This document shows, piece by piece, positions 11,701 to 21,270 of a stretch of 64,000 nucleotides of DNA. The DNA comes from Manihot esculenta (Eukaryota; Streptophyta; Magnoliopsida; Malpighiales; Euphorbiaceae). The stretch's first letter is position 1. Every line of letters starts with the position of its first letter. The stretch lies in NCBI RefSeq assembly GCF_001659605.2, contig NC_035178.2:358043-422042 (forward strand). Direction: 5' to 3'. Under the pieces are notes generated by a model. It was given only the letters and a program-made list of their open reading frames with translations. It was not told where the DNA came from and did no database searches. The translations under genes and the position numbers were made by a program.

Positions 11701-12200
11701 TGTAATAGATAGATATGTACTGTCATATACTGGATAGACTTATGCTTTCCCTAGTGTCACTGCTATAGTGTGATGTGTGATTCATCCCTTGTACACAATC
11801 CTGTTTTACGTTTCTTGATGAGAAATGTGTGAGTTAGGCTTAATGTATGGCTTCGATGAGATACCAGTGGGATGTGTTACAGATTGTGTTAATCCCTGGA
11901 CCACAGCAGATAGTAGTCCCTGGTACAGGCCCTGAGGGCCATTTCAGATTGACATTTCTGAGTAGCAGTGGTTAAGCCTACAGAGTTTTACAGGATTGTG
12001 AGTATTGTTTTATATTATGAATGGGATGTATCAGGTACACAAAGAGTATAGTTGGCTGACTACGGGTCCCGGCGGCCTTAAGCCGATCTGGATCCTAGTG
12101 CCAGTGATGGTTCGGACCGTTACTGAGGGGTACCGGTTTCCGGGTCGTTACACCACCGGACGACAGGAATTCCGATGCCGGACTCTAGCTGGGTATTACA
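8719..12200 (-). mobile_element. Solo LTR inserted in E0 RT, itself interrupted
   Basis: Minus-oriented LTR with ends TGTAACGACC at 8719 and GGGTATTACA at 12200. The 5-bp target duplication ATATC occurs at 8714-8718 and 12201-12205, and removing the insert restores the RT catalytic codons in frame. It holds a second LTR at 9870-12152. Without that, only about 1.19 kb remain (8719-9869 plus 12158-12200): the promoter, leader and both palindrome clusters are deleted. Three units of 38-40 bp carrying GCCAGG(G)C(G/A)TAG lie at 9417-9513. Confidence 0.9.
9870..12152 (+). mobile_element. Inner solo LTR (2283 bp) with CCACC target duplication
   Basis: Plus-oriented, from TGTAATACCCGGCTAGATTC to GTTTCCGGGTCGTTACA. 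CCACC flanks it at 9865-9869 and 12153-12157. Palindrome clusters are at about 10046-10162 and 10714-10820, a TATA-like CTATAAGGG at 10179-10187, a donor-like AAGAGGTAAG at 10417-10426 and an acceptor-like TTTGCAGGTT at 11581-11590. Its terminus has an extra block (GGACCGTTACTGAGGGGTACC) also seen in the solo LTR at 58580-60927, so these two belong to one subfamily. Confidence 0.92.
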
Positions 12201-12205
12201 ATATC

Positions 12206-14533
12206 TTAGTGTATTCCAGGAATGCAGAGGAGCATGCCCATCATCTGGGGTTGGTTTTGCAGACCTTGAGGGAACACGACTTGTACGCCAAGTTCTCCAA
12301 GTGTGAGTTCTGGTTGAGGAGCATTTCATTCTTGGGGCACATTGTGTCAGAAAATGGAATCGAGGCAGACCCTAAGAAAGTGGAAGCTGTAGCTAACTGG
12401 CCTAGACCCACTACGGTGACAGAGATCAAAAGCTTCTTGGGTTTGGCAGGTTACTACAGGAGATTCATTCAGGACTTCTCTAAGATTGCAGCTCCTATGA
12501 CCAGACTGACTAAGAAGAACCAGGGGTTTGTGTGGACCGACCAGTGTGAAGAAAGCTTTGAGGAGCTCAAGAAGAGGTTGACTTCAGCACCAGTGTTAGC
12601 TCTGCCAGCTAGTAATGAAGACTTCACGGTTTTCTGTGATGCGTCCCGTGTGGGACTGGGTTGTGTACTGATGCAGAATGAAAGGGTGATTGCTTATGCT
12701 TTTAGGCAGCTGAAGAAGCATGAGTTGAATTACCCTACACATGACCTAGAAATGGCAGCGGTAATCTTTGCACTCAAGATGTGGAGGCATTACCTTTATG
12801 GGGTAAAATGTGAGATCTTCACAGATCATAAGAGCCTGCAGTACATCTTGAGTTAGAGGGAATTGAATATGAGGCAGAGAAGATGGGTAAAGCTACTTAG
12901 TGACTATGATTGCAAGATCCAGTACCATCCGGGTAAGGCGAATGTTGTGGCAGACGCCTTAAGCCAAAAATCACTTGGCAGTTTGTCCCATATTTTAGCA
13001 GAAAGAAGACCAGTGGTGAAGGAGTTTCATAAGCTCATTAATGAAGGTCTACAGTTGGAGTTGTCTGGTACAGGTGCTTTGATAGCCCAAATGAGAGTGG
13101 CACCCGTGTTTCTGGAGCAAGTGGCTCAGAAACAGCATGAGGACCCAGAGTTAGTAAAGATTGCCAGGACTGTTCAGTCATGCAAGAATGAAGAATTCAG
13201 GTTTGACAGCAAGGGGATCCTCCGCTATGGGAATTGATTGTGTGTACCAGATGACGTGAGACTGAAGGGAGACATTATGAGAGAGACTCATAATGCCAGA
13301 TACAGTGTTCACCCTGGAGCCACCAAAATGTATCAAGATCTGAAGAGGGTTTATTGGTGGCCAGCTATGAAGAGAGAAGTGGCACAGTTTGTGTCAGCCT
13401 ACGAAGTATGTCAGAGGGTGACGCTGGAACATCAGAAGCCGACTGGAATGCTTAACCCACTACCTATTCCAGAGTGGAAATAGGAGAATATTGCTATGGA
13501 CTTCGTGGTGGGGTTACCGGCAGCGTCCAATAGACTAGACTCCATATGGGTGATTGTGGACAGACTGACCAAATCTGCTCACTTCATCCCTGTCAGAAGT
13601 GGCTATTCTATGGACAAGTTGGCGCAGGTGTATGTAGATGAGGTTGTCAGGTTACATGGGATTCCTGTTTCAATAGTGTCTGATAGAGGGCCCCAGTTCA
13701 CCTCCAGGTTTTGGCGAAGTCTGCAGAACGCTATGGGTACCAGGTTGGATTTTAGCATTGCTTTCCATCCTCAGACGGACGGACAATCAGAGAGGACCAT
13801 CCAAACAATAGAGGATATGCTCAGAATGTGTGTGCTGGATTTTGGCGGTTCTTGGAGGCAGCATCTACCTTTGGTGGAGTTTGCCTACAATAACAGCCAT
13901 CATGCTAGCATCGGGATGGCTCCATATGAAGCTTTATATGGAAGGAAGTGCAGGTCGCCTGTCTATTGGGAAGAAGTTGGAGAAAGGGCCTTGGCAGGGC
14001 CTGAGCTTGTAGAGATTACTAGCAGGGTGGTGCCCATAATCAGAGAAAGGATCAAGACTGTTGTGAGCAGGCAAAAGAGTTATGCAGATGTCCATAGAAG
14101 GCTAGTAGAGTTTCAGGAGGGGGATTTGGTATTGCTCAAGGTGTCTCCAATGAAAGGGGTGATTCGGTTCAGAAAGAAAGGTAAGCTAGCTCCACGGTAC
14201 ATCGGACCCTTTGAGATCTTGCAAAAGATTGGGAATGTATCGTATAAGCTAGATTTACCTGCTTCAATGGAGAGAATCCATCCGGTTTTCCATGTTTCTA
14301 TGCTACGAAAGTTTGTGTCAGATCTGGGTAAGGTTCTTAGTGAGCCTGATATGGAGGTCCAAGAGGATCTCACTTATGTTGAACAGCCAGTACGGATTCT
14401 TGACACTCAGATCAGAAAGTTGAGAAACAAGGAGATCCCGATGGTGAAAGTCCTTTGGAATCACCACAACATCGAAGAGTGTACCTGGGAGACACGGGAG
14501 TCCATGCTCCAGCAATATCCTCATCTCTTTTAA
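12206..14533 (+). pseudogene. E0 Tekay-like pol, second part (RT end, RNase H, integrase, chromodomain)
   Basis: Same frame as the first part once the insertion is removed. In order: RT thumb ([15 protein letters not shown]), RNase H ([26 protein letters not shown]), integrase zinc finger ([10 protein letters not shown] with CEVCQRV-like), DDE core ([28 protein letters not shown]) and a C-terminal chromodomain-like tail ending [18 protein letters not shown]. Stops at 12854 (CAG to TAG), 13235 (CGA to TGA) and 13481 (TGG to TAG) break it; no frameshift is seen. The natural end is TAA at 14531. Integrase inserts the cDNA and the chromodomain is thought to direct it to marked chromatin. Confidence 0.9.
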
Positions 14534-14594
14534 AGTAAGTGTTATGTGTTTTATGTAAATGTTTATGTTTTATGCCATGCTATGTTTATTTGGT

Positions 14595-14616
14595 GAACAT
14601 TCGGGGACGAATGTTC
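14595..14616 (+). other. Stem-loop before the polypurine tract of E0
   Basis: Nine-base arms GAACATTCG and CGAATGTTC around a GGGA loop. A related inverted repeat (CATTCG-AGGA-CGAATG) precedes the tract of the 24893-27011 element, and a degenerate one lies at 35393-35414. Confidence 0.6.
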
Positions 14617-14618
14617 TT

Positions 14619-14631
14619 AAGGGGGGAAGAA
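14619..14631 (+). other. Polypurine tract of E0
   Basis: AAGGGGGGAAGAA directly before the LTR start at 14632, the expected plus-strand DNA primer site. Confidence 0.85.
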
Positions 14632-14987
14632 TGTAATACCCGGCTAGACTCCGGTATCGGAATTCCTACCGTCTGGTGGAATCTCGGATGTCGAAAACCT
14701 CTAGAAGGGTAGAACCATGTTTTCATAAAATGTTTTAATGTATTTTATGGTTTTAAGCAAGAAAGGAAATGAGTTTTGTATGAAAATAACCTTGGAGGAA
14801 GACCCAGGTTCAGCCGCCGAACCTCAAGTTCGGCTGTAGAACATGCATGCGCTTCGGGAGTGCTTTAGGCCCCCGAAGGCATGAGTGAGGGAAGTCCAAG
14901 TTCGGCCTCCGAACCTTATGTTCGGCCGCCGAACATGGCATGCATGCGGAGGCACGTTAGGCCCCCGAAAGTAGCCTGGCCAGCCAC

Positions 14988-14996
14988 CTATAAAGG
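14988..14996 (+). promoter_or_regulatory. TATA-like box of E0 3' LTR
   Basis: CTATAAAGG sits just after the first palindrome cluster and the conserved CTGGCCAGCCAC block, and about 50 bases before the conserved TCGGCCAAGGTGAG leader motif. The same order recurs in the LTRs with TATA boxes at 23394-23404, 45942-45952 and 58074-58083. Confidence 0.6.
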
Positions 14997-15230
14997 GGTC
15001 CCCATGTCCGAACGGGTGAGCTTTTCTCCCCGTTTTCGGCCAAGGTGAGTTCTCCTCCGTCCCTCATTGATTTTGAGCTTCTTCCTTCGAATCTTCATGA
15101 TTTTCTTATGAGTTTTCACTTGGTTTGAAGATATTTGAGCAAAAGAGCAAGTTTTGAAGCTTGGAGACCAAAGAGTTGATTTCTCCCCATCTCCAAGCTA
15201 GGATCGTCTTTCCTCTCGATCTTCAAGAGG

Positions 15231-16446
15231 TAAGCTTAGATCCAACCTTCCTTGTATGTTTTAAACAAGTTTTATGAAGATCTTTGGGGTAGAAATGCAT
15301 GTTTAGGTTATTGATGAGTTTATGGGTTTGTGGGTTGATTGATGTGTTTTGGTTGGGGTTTAAGTTAGTTTGAGACCCGTATGTGCTTGTTGGCTTCAGT
15401 TTGCGTGTTGTAGACTAGGAAAATGCATGTTGAATGAGTTGGGAGGCTTTTGTGCATGTTAGAGGCTGAGTTTCTGCCCTTGGGAAGAACTCAAGTTCGG
15501 CAGCCGAAGGCTCTTTTGGCCGCCGAACCTGCCTGTGGTAGCATGTATCGGCTGCCGAACCCTGCCCCCGAAAGAGCACTTTCGGTTCTGGAAGGGAGTT
15601 TCGGCTGCCGAAGGTGCCGCCGAACATGCATGAGTTTCGTCTCTGGAGGGAACCTTCGGCCGCCGAAAGTGCCGCCGAAGGTGCATGACTTTCGGCTCTG
15701 GAGGGACTTTCGGCTGCCGAACCTGCCGCCGAAAGTGCCCTATTCAGCCTTCCTTTGCATGATTTATGTGATTGTTTTAAGGTGTTTTAGGGGGTTTTTG
15801 GGGAGTATTTTACAGTCATGTTCATGGATGTTTGGTCCCTCATTTGAGTCCATCTGTGTAGGTTCGGACCCGAGGAACCGAGGACCTCAGCAGTGAGATA
15901 GCTGCTTCAGAGTCATTAGAGCTTCAGCCAGAGGTGAGTAGAATAAACACTTATGTTTTAAAGCAAATAAATATAGATTTGAGCATGTTCATGCATCACG
16001 AATGCCATGTGATATTCGTGGTTGTTTGCATTAGAATTCACGAATATGTTGCATTGCATAATTTGATGAGGATGTGGATGGATGTTGGATGATCCTTAGT
16101 CCTCAATATGATATGATATAATACGATACGGTATGGTATGGTATGGAAGTCCGGTTGACCCATTCTACGTCCCGGCACTATGTAAGAGAAAGACCGGTTG
16201 ACCCATTCTACGTCCCGGCACGTTGGAATGTTATGATATGTTATGTTTAAGAGAAAGTCCGATTGACCCATTCTACGTCCCGGCACCTTGGAATGTAGAG
16301 GACTATTGGTGACAATACCATCCTTGATGTGATTTGTTTGTGATGTGTTGCATTTCATGAAAGCATGAAATTTAAATTGAATGTTTATTTATTCTGCTCA
16401 CTGGGCTTTATAGCTCACCCCTCTCCCTTAACCCCCAGATTTGCAG
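15231..16446 (+). other. Possible leader intron inside the LTR
   Basis: Donor CAAGAG|GTAAG at 15231 and a pyrimidine-rich acceptor CCCCAGATTTGCAG|G ending 16446 bracket 1216 bases that hold the second palindrome cluster and the short repeats. Equivalent pairs are at 10422-11587 and 59121-60356. An alternative donor, AAGGTGAG, lies upstream (about 15041). This is a prediction from motifs; no transcript evidence is available here. Confidence 0.35.
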
Positions 16447-16636
16447 GTTCAGGGTAGACCAGGAGGTCAGCAGGAGTAGAGTCATGTTTTATGTAATAGC
16501 TAGATGTGGACATGAATATGATGTAATGTAAAAGTATAGTATAGAAATGTAATGTATTGATGCTTATGGAAGTTTAGAGTTGTGCTTGACCATAGTATGT
16601 TGGTAATCCCTTTCTAGTGCATGATCTTAAATGTTT

Positions 16637-16739
16637 AATGAATGAAAGAATGAATGAAAGAATGAATGAAAGAATGAATGAAAGAATGAATGAATGAATG
16701 AATGAATGAAAGAATGAATGAATGAAAGAATAAATGAGA
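16637..16739 (+). repeat. (GAAT)/(GAAAGAAT) microsatellite
   Basis: About 100 bases of GAATGAAT units mixed with GAAA near the end of the E0 3' LTR. The other LTRs here lack it, so it expanded in this copy. Confidence 0.9.
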
Positions 16740-16884
16740 AAGTTTTAAATTTTTATGTAATTGTTGATCATGTATGGGATTAAACAGGTTTACAGGATAT
16801 ATGTTAGGCTTGCTACGGGTCCCGGCGGCCTTAAGCCGATCTGGATCCTAGCGCCGGTAGCGGTCCGGTTTCTGGGTCATTACA

Positions 16885-17800
16885 GTTAGTGTGTTACCCT
16901 TTTCGTTTATATGGATCTTAAATATCATCATCCCGACATGCCATCAGGGCTAAAATAATTTATAAATGACCTACCAACCTTACGAGATATTAAGATCTCA
17001 TAAAAACGATAAAGCTAAGTATGCCCAATAAGAAGCCATAGTCCAACAAAATGGCAAAATAAACATTACAAGCAATTAAATAATAATAAAAAAATGCAAA
17101 TTTTTCATTGATAAAAAGAAGTTGATAAAAAGATGTCTGTTATAAGAAAATTGAAAGCCATGTTCTAACAAGGGCAAGAAAAAAAATAAGCCTGCCATAT
17201 ATTTACAAATAATCTCTTAAATTTCTTCAGAGGAAGCAAGTTTACCAGCCAAGTCAGGCTTAACTCTAGAGACAACAAAAGTAGCATGAGCAGCCTTGAC
17301 AGTCGGGTCTGCAATAATAACATCTCTCGGAGGAGAAGCTTGGGCATTCACGGCCTTGAGAGTAGTGGGATTGACAATCATCTGGCCAGTTGGATCACTA
17401 TCTTTCTCTAGGGTACCTCGAGAAGAGGAGAGAGGAGCTTTAAAAGCTGACGTTTGAGAGACAACAGTCTTGGCGGGCTTCTCAATTGGTAAGTCGTCAG
17501 GGCTATACTGCACGTCCTCATCGTTAGAATCACACTAAGCCAATCAAAAAGCAATGAAAGGCATATGTAGCTCATCTCGACTGGCCTTTAGCCCTAAATT
17601 GTAGCCGCTAGTACAAAAATGCATGGTAGAATTGAGAATCTTAGACTTGTGCTCATCAGACTGCAGGTAGTTTCGATACATGGTCCTGATAACGACTTCG
17701 ATTTTCTTACGCATATCCACTATATCTACCTCATACTCTTTACAACGAGTAGAGAGCTCAGTCACCTCTAGCTTATACTAGTTCTTTATAGCCTCATTGA
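16885..17800 (-). pseudogene. Remnant of an older coiled-coil retroelement-like protein
   Basis: Non-LTR sequence between E0 and the next LTR fragment. On the minus strand a broken frame runs from about 17800 to 17217: a short helical, Lys/Glu-rich part (NVNEAIKN, stop, then ELSTRCKEYEVDIVDMRKK), an FCTSGYNLGLKASRDEL segment, two stops near 17535, then an acidic and Ser/Pro-rich tail ending at 17217-17219. This pattern resembles the C-terminal half of plant 'putative gypsy-type transposon' proteins, but I cannot confirm the family. 16885-17216 is AT-rich with no recognisable feature. It is probably the sequence into which E0 inserted. Confidence 0.4.
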
Positions 17801-18517
17801 CATTGTCCATAACACATATAAAACCCATAAACCTAACCATGAGCTAAACATGCATTCTACCCCATAGATCTGCTCAAAACTTACTTAAAACATGCAATGA
17901 GCTTAAGATCGGCTCTTACCTCATGGAGATCGAGAGAGAGACGACCTAAACTCGGAGATGGGAGGGGTTGAGTTCCCTTGAACCTCAAAGCTCCAAAACT
18001 TTGCTCAAAACTTGAAAATCTTCAAAACAAAGTAAAAACTCATGAAAATCGAGAAGGATTGGAAGGAAAGAACTCAAGATCGGTGAGGGACGGCGGAGAG
18101 CTCACCTTGACCGAAAATGGGGAAAAAGCTCGCCCGTTTTCGACTAAGGGACCCTTTTATAGTGGCTGGCCAGGCCACGTTCGGAGGCTGAACGTGCCTC
18201 CGCATGCATGCCATGTTCGGCGGCTGAACTTGAGGTTCGGCGGCCGAACCTGGACTCCCCTCACTTATGCCTTCGGGGGGGCCTAAGGCACACCCGAAAT
18301 GCATGCATGTTCGGCGGCCGAACTTGAGGTTCGGCGGCCGAACCTGGGTTTTCCTCCAAGGTTGTTTTCATGCAAAAACTCATTTCCTTTTTTACTTCAA
18401 ACATGAAATCCATTAAACATTTTATGAAAACATGTTTCTACCCTACTAGAGGCTTCCGACATCCGAGATTCCACCAGACGGTAGGAATTTTGATACCGGA
18501 GTCTAGCCGGGTATTAC
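17801..18517 (-). mobile_element. Truncated Tekay-like LTR, U3 and promoter half
   Basis: Minus-oriented fragment whose start GTATTAC(A) lies at 18517/18518. It has a palindrome cluster at about 18178-18345, a TATA-like box (CTATAAAAGG on the minus strand, near 18156-18165) and a leader; the donor-like AGGTAAG is near 17919. The U5 half is missing. ATTGA at 17796-17800 and the ATTGA that followed the LTR before the next insertion (22729-22733) could be its target duplication, which would mean a truncated insertion. That match may be chance. Confidence 0.8.
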
Positions 18518-18597
18518 TGTAACGACCCCAAAATGGACCGTCACCGGCGCTAGGATTCAGGTCGGCTTAAGGCCGCCATAACCCGTAGCAAGCCTGC

Positions 18598-20506
18598 TGT
18601 AACGACCCCAAAATGGACCGTCACCGGCGCTAGGATTCAGGTCGGCTTAAGGCCGCCACGGGTGAGCTTTTTCTCTCCCATTGTCGGCCAAGGTGAGTCT
18701 CCGCCGCTCCTCCCTCAATCTTGAATGTTTTCCCTAGATCTTTCATGGTTTTCACGAGTTTTAACTTCCTTTTTGAAGATCTGTGAGCTAAGAGCAAGTT
18801 TTGGGTACTTGGAGGTTCAAAGAGCTCAATCTCTCCATCTCCAAGCTAGGATCGCCTTTCCTCTCGTTTCTTCAAGAGGTAAGCTTCGATCTATGCTTCT
18901 CTTATGCTTTATGAAAGTTTTATGCAAGTTGATGGGGTAGAATGCATGTTTAAGCTTATTGATGAGTTTATGGGTTTTGATGCTTTGATGAACAATGTAT
19001 GTTGATGTTTGTGTGTTTGAAGTGTTGTAGTTGGGGTATATCATAGTTTGAGACCCCTAGGTGTGTTGTATGATGTGTATGCATGTTTAGAAACAAGTTT
19101 ATGCATGTTTTGAGGCATTTTGGAGGCTGTGGACACAAGGGAGCCGAGTTTCTGCCCTTCGGCAGAAACTCAGGTTCGGCCGCCGAAGTGACTTTCGGCC
19201 GCCGAACCCCCTTGTGGAGGCAGTTTCGGCTGCCGAAGCCTGCCCCCGAAACTCAAGGTTCGTCTCTGTCTGGGAGGTTCGGCCGCCGAAAGTGCCGCCG
19301 AACCTGCATGACTTTCGGCTGCACAGGGACTTTCGGCCGCCGAACCTGCCGCCGAAAGTGCCCTGTTCAGCCATTTCTTGCATGTTTTCATGTGATGTTT
19401 TCAGGAGGTTTTAGGGGGTTTTTGGGGAGTATTTTAGAGTCATGTTCATGTATGTTTGGTCCCTCATTTGAGTCCACCTGTGTAGGTTCGGACCTGAGGA
19501 ACCGAGACCCCCAGCAGTGAGCCAGCTGCTTCAGAGTCTCTTCAGAGCTAGCCAGAGGTGAGTGGAATAAACTTTAAGTTTTAAAGCAAATTAATGAAAT
19601 GTTTTAGCATGATTCACGCATCATGAATGCCATGAGATATATCAGGTTGATTGCATTAGAATTCACGAATATGTTGCATTGCATACTTTGTTGTTGATGT
19701 GGATGAATGTTGAATGATCCATTAGCCCTTTTATGTCATGATAGCTTATGTGAGTCCAGGTGTGCCTGCTACGGCTCTACGCCCCTGGCACTATGACTGA
19801 TTATGGTAGTCCGGGTGTGCCTGCTACGGCTCTACGCCCCCGGCATGTATAAGTAAGAAAGATAGGGGCTAAATGGTGACAAGTTCATCCTTGATGTGAA
19901 ATGTTTGTGTTATGGCGCATACATGAAAGCATGATTTAAATTGATGTTTTATTATTCTGCTCACTGGGCTCTAGTAGCTCATCCCACTCCCTTTATCCCC
20001 AGAGTTGCAGGTACAGGATAGATCGGGAAGTCGGCTAGAGTGAAGTTAAGTCATGTATGTTGTAATAGATAGTAATGGACATGAATATGATGTAATGAGT
20101 ATTTATGACTATGTTAATGTAATGAAAGAGTAATGTATAGTTATGTAATGATGAGGATGATTGAGGACTAGTATGTGCTTGACCCTATGTTTATGGTTAT
20201 CCCCTTGACACATGATCTATAGAAATGATTTTATGATGTATTTGATAGTCCAAGCTTATCGAATGATGAAATACCCCATTGGAGCTTTTGTTGAGGACTC
20301 CAGTGGTGGTTATGTTATTAGATGTGCACATGTTCAGGTTAAGCTTGGAAAAAGAAAGAAAAAGTTTACAGTTTTATGTATGTTGTTGATCATGCATGGG
20401 ATATTACAGGTTACAGGAAGTATGTTTGGCTTGCTACGGGTCCCGGCGGCCTTAAGCCGATCTGGATCCTAGCGCCGGTAACGGGTCGGATTTCCGGGTC
20501 GTTACA
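18598..20506 (+). mobile_element. Chimeric LTR insert with U5-type ends on both sides
   Basis: It is flanked by CCTGC (18593-18597 and 20507-20511). The right part, 18658-20506, is a plus-oriented LTR from the leader onward (palindrome cluster 19171-19360, donor-like near 18880, acceptor-like GAGTTGCAGGT near 20003-20013, terminus GTTTCCGGGTCGTTACA-like). The left 60 bases (18598-18657) instead copy the first 60 bases of the surrounding minus-oriented LTR (18518-18577). The usual U3 start and promoter are missing, so the insert begins and ends with inverted copies of the same LTR end. Confidence 0.8.
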
Positions 20507-20611
20507 CCTGCTATACTCTCTGTGTACCTGTAAAACTCATACATGATCATACATTTTCTGTGAAAATAAAAACTCTTTGCTGAACCAAGGCTTAACCTGT
20601 GCATGCACTAT

Positions 20612-20682
20612 CTCTGTACTCTGTACTCTGTACTCTGTACTCTGTACTCTGTACTCTGTACTCTGTACTCTGTACTCTGTAC
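20612..20682 (+). repeat. (CTCTGTA)n heptamer repeat, about 10 units
   Basis: Perfect tandem heptamers inside the type B LTR. The duplicate at 43167-43230 has about 9 units, and the E3 LTR has a degenerate version near 32826-32865. Confidence 0.92.
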
Positions 20683-21158
20683 CCTTGACTAGAGCTTGCT
20701 CTAGATGGGTTAATTCATACCTGATAAGCCTGGTTTTTCACATACAGCAAAATATAGATACATATACCGATCATATACAAAACATACAATACTAAGTCAA
20801 GCACGTTTCTAACTTTATACACAACTATTACATCTCTTTCATAGTACATGTCCACTCTACACTATTACAATTCTCTTTATTCTTTCTGTACTCTGCTGGA
20901 CTGTCCCTGTACACTGTCCACTGAACCTGCAAAACTGGGGTTAAGGGAGTGGGATGAGCTCTATAGCCCAGTGAGTAGAACAATAAAACAGTTCAGTAAA
21001 TATGATCTCATGGAATGCACCATATCACAGACAATCCACATCAAGAGTAAAGCTGTCACCACATAGTCCCAGTAACTCTGTGCCAGGGCGTAGAATCGAG
21101 CACCTGGTCTTCCTGTCATATAGATATATGTGTATATAACACCTCTGTACTTACCATT

Positions 21159-21270
21159 GCCAGGGCATAGTCAAAGGCTCCTGGACTTTGCTATACCTGC
21201 CAGGGCGTAGTCAAAGGCTCCTAGACTTCTCTATACCTGCCAGGGCGTAGTCAAAGGCTCCTGGACTTCC
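21159..21270 (+). repeat. Three 40-bp tandem units in LTR type B
   Basis: Units begin GCCAGGGC(A/G)TAGTCAAAGG at 21159, 21199 and 21239. The same three-unit array is at 33321-33432 and 43707-43818, and in reverse orientation at about 35590-35700. Other LTR subfamilies carry related units with different counts. Confidence 0.88.

Larger units (their letters stand above)
14632..16884 (+). mobile_element. E0 3' LTR (2253 bp)
   Basis: Starts TGTAATACCCGGCTAGACTCC after the polypurine tract and ends TTTCTGGGTCATTACA. Palindrome clusters lie at about 14809-14973 and 15495-15742. TATA-like CTATAAAGG is at 14988-14996, donor-like AAGAGGTAAG at 15226-15235 and acceptor-like ATTTGCAGGTT near 16440-16449. 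Three repeats with GACCCATTCTACGTCCCGGCA lie at about 16150-16285. A tetranucleotide-rich microsatellite is near its 3' end. The following GTTAG (16885-16889) is the likely target duplication; its partner is not in the window. Confidence 0.93.

Noticed and set aside
20612..20682. CTCTGTA repeat as a possible telomere-like array
   Set aside because: The plant telomere unit is TTTAGGG; this heptamer lies in LTRs and varies by unit number.
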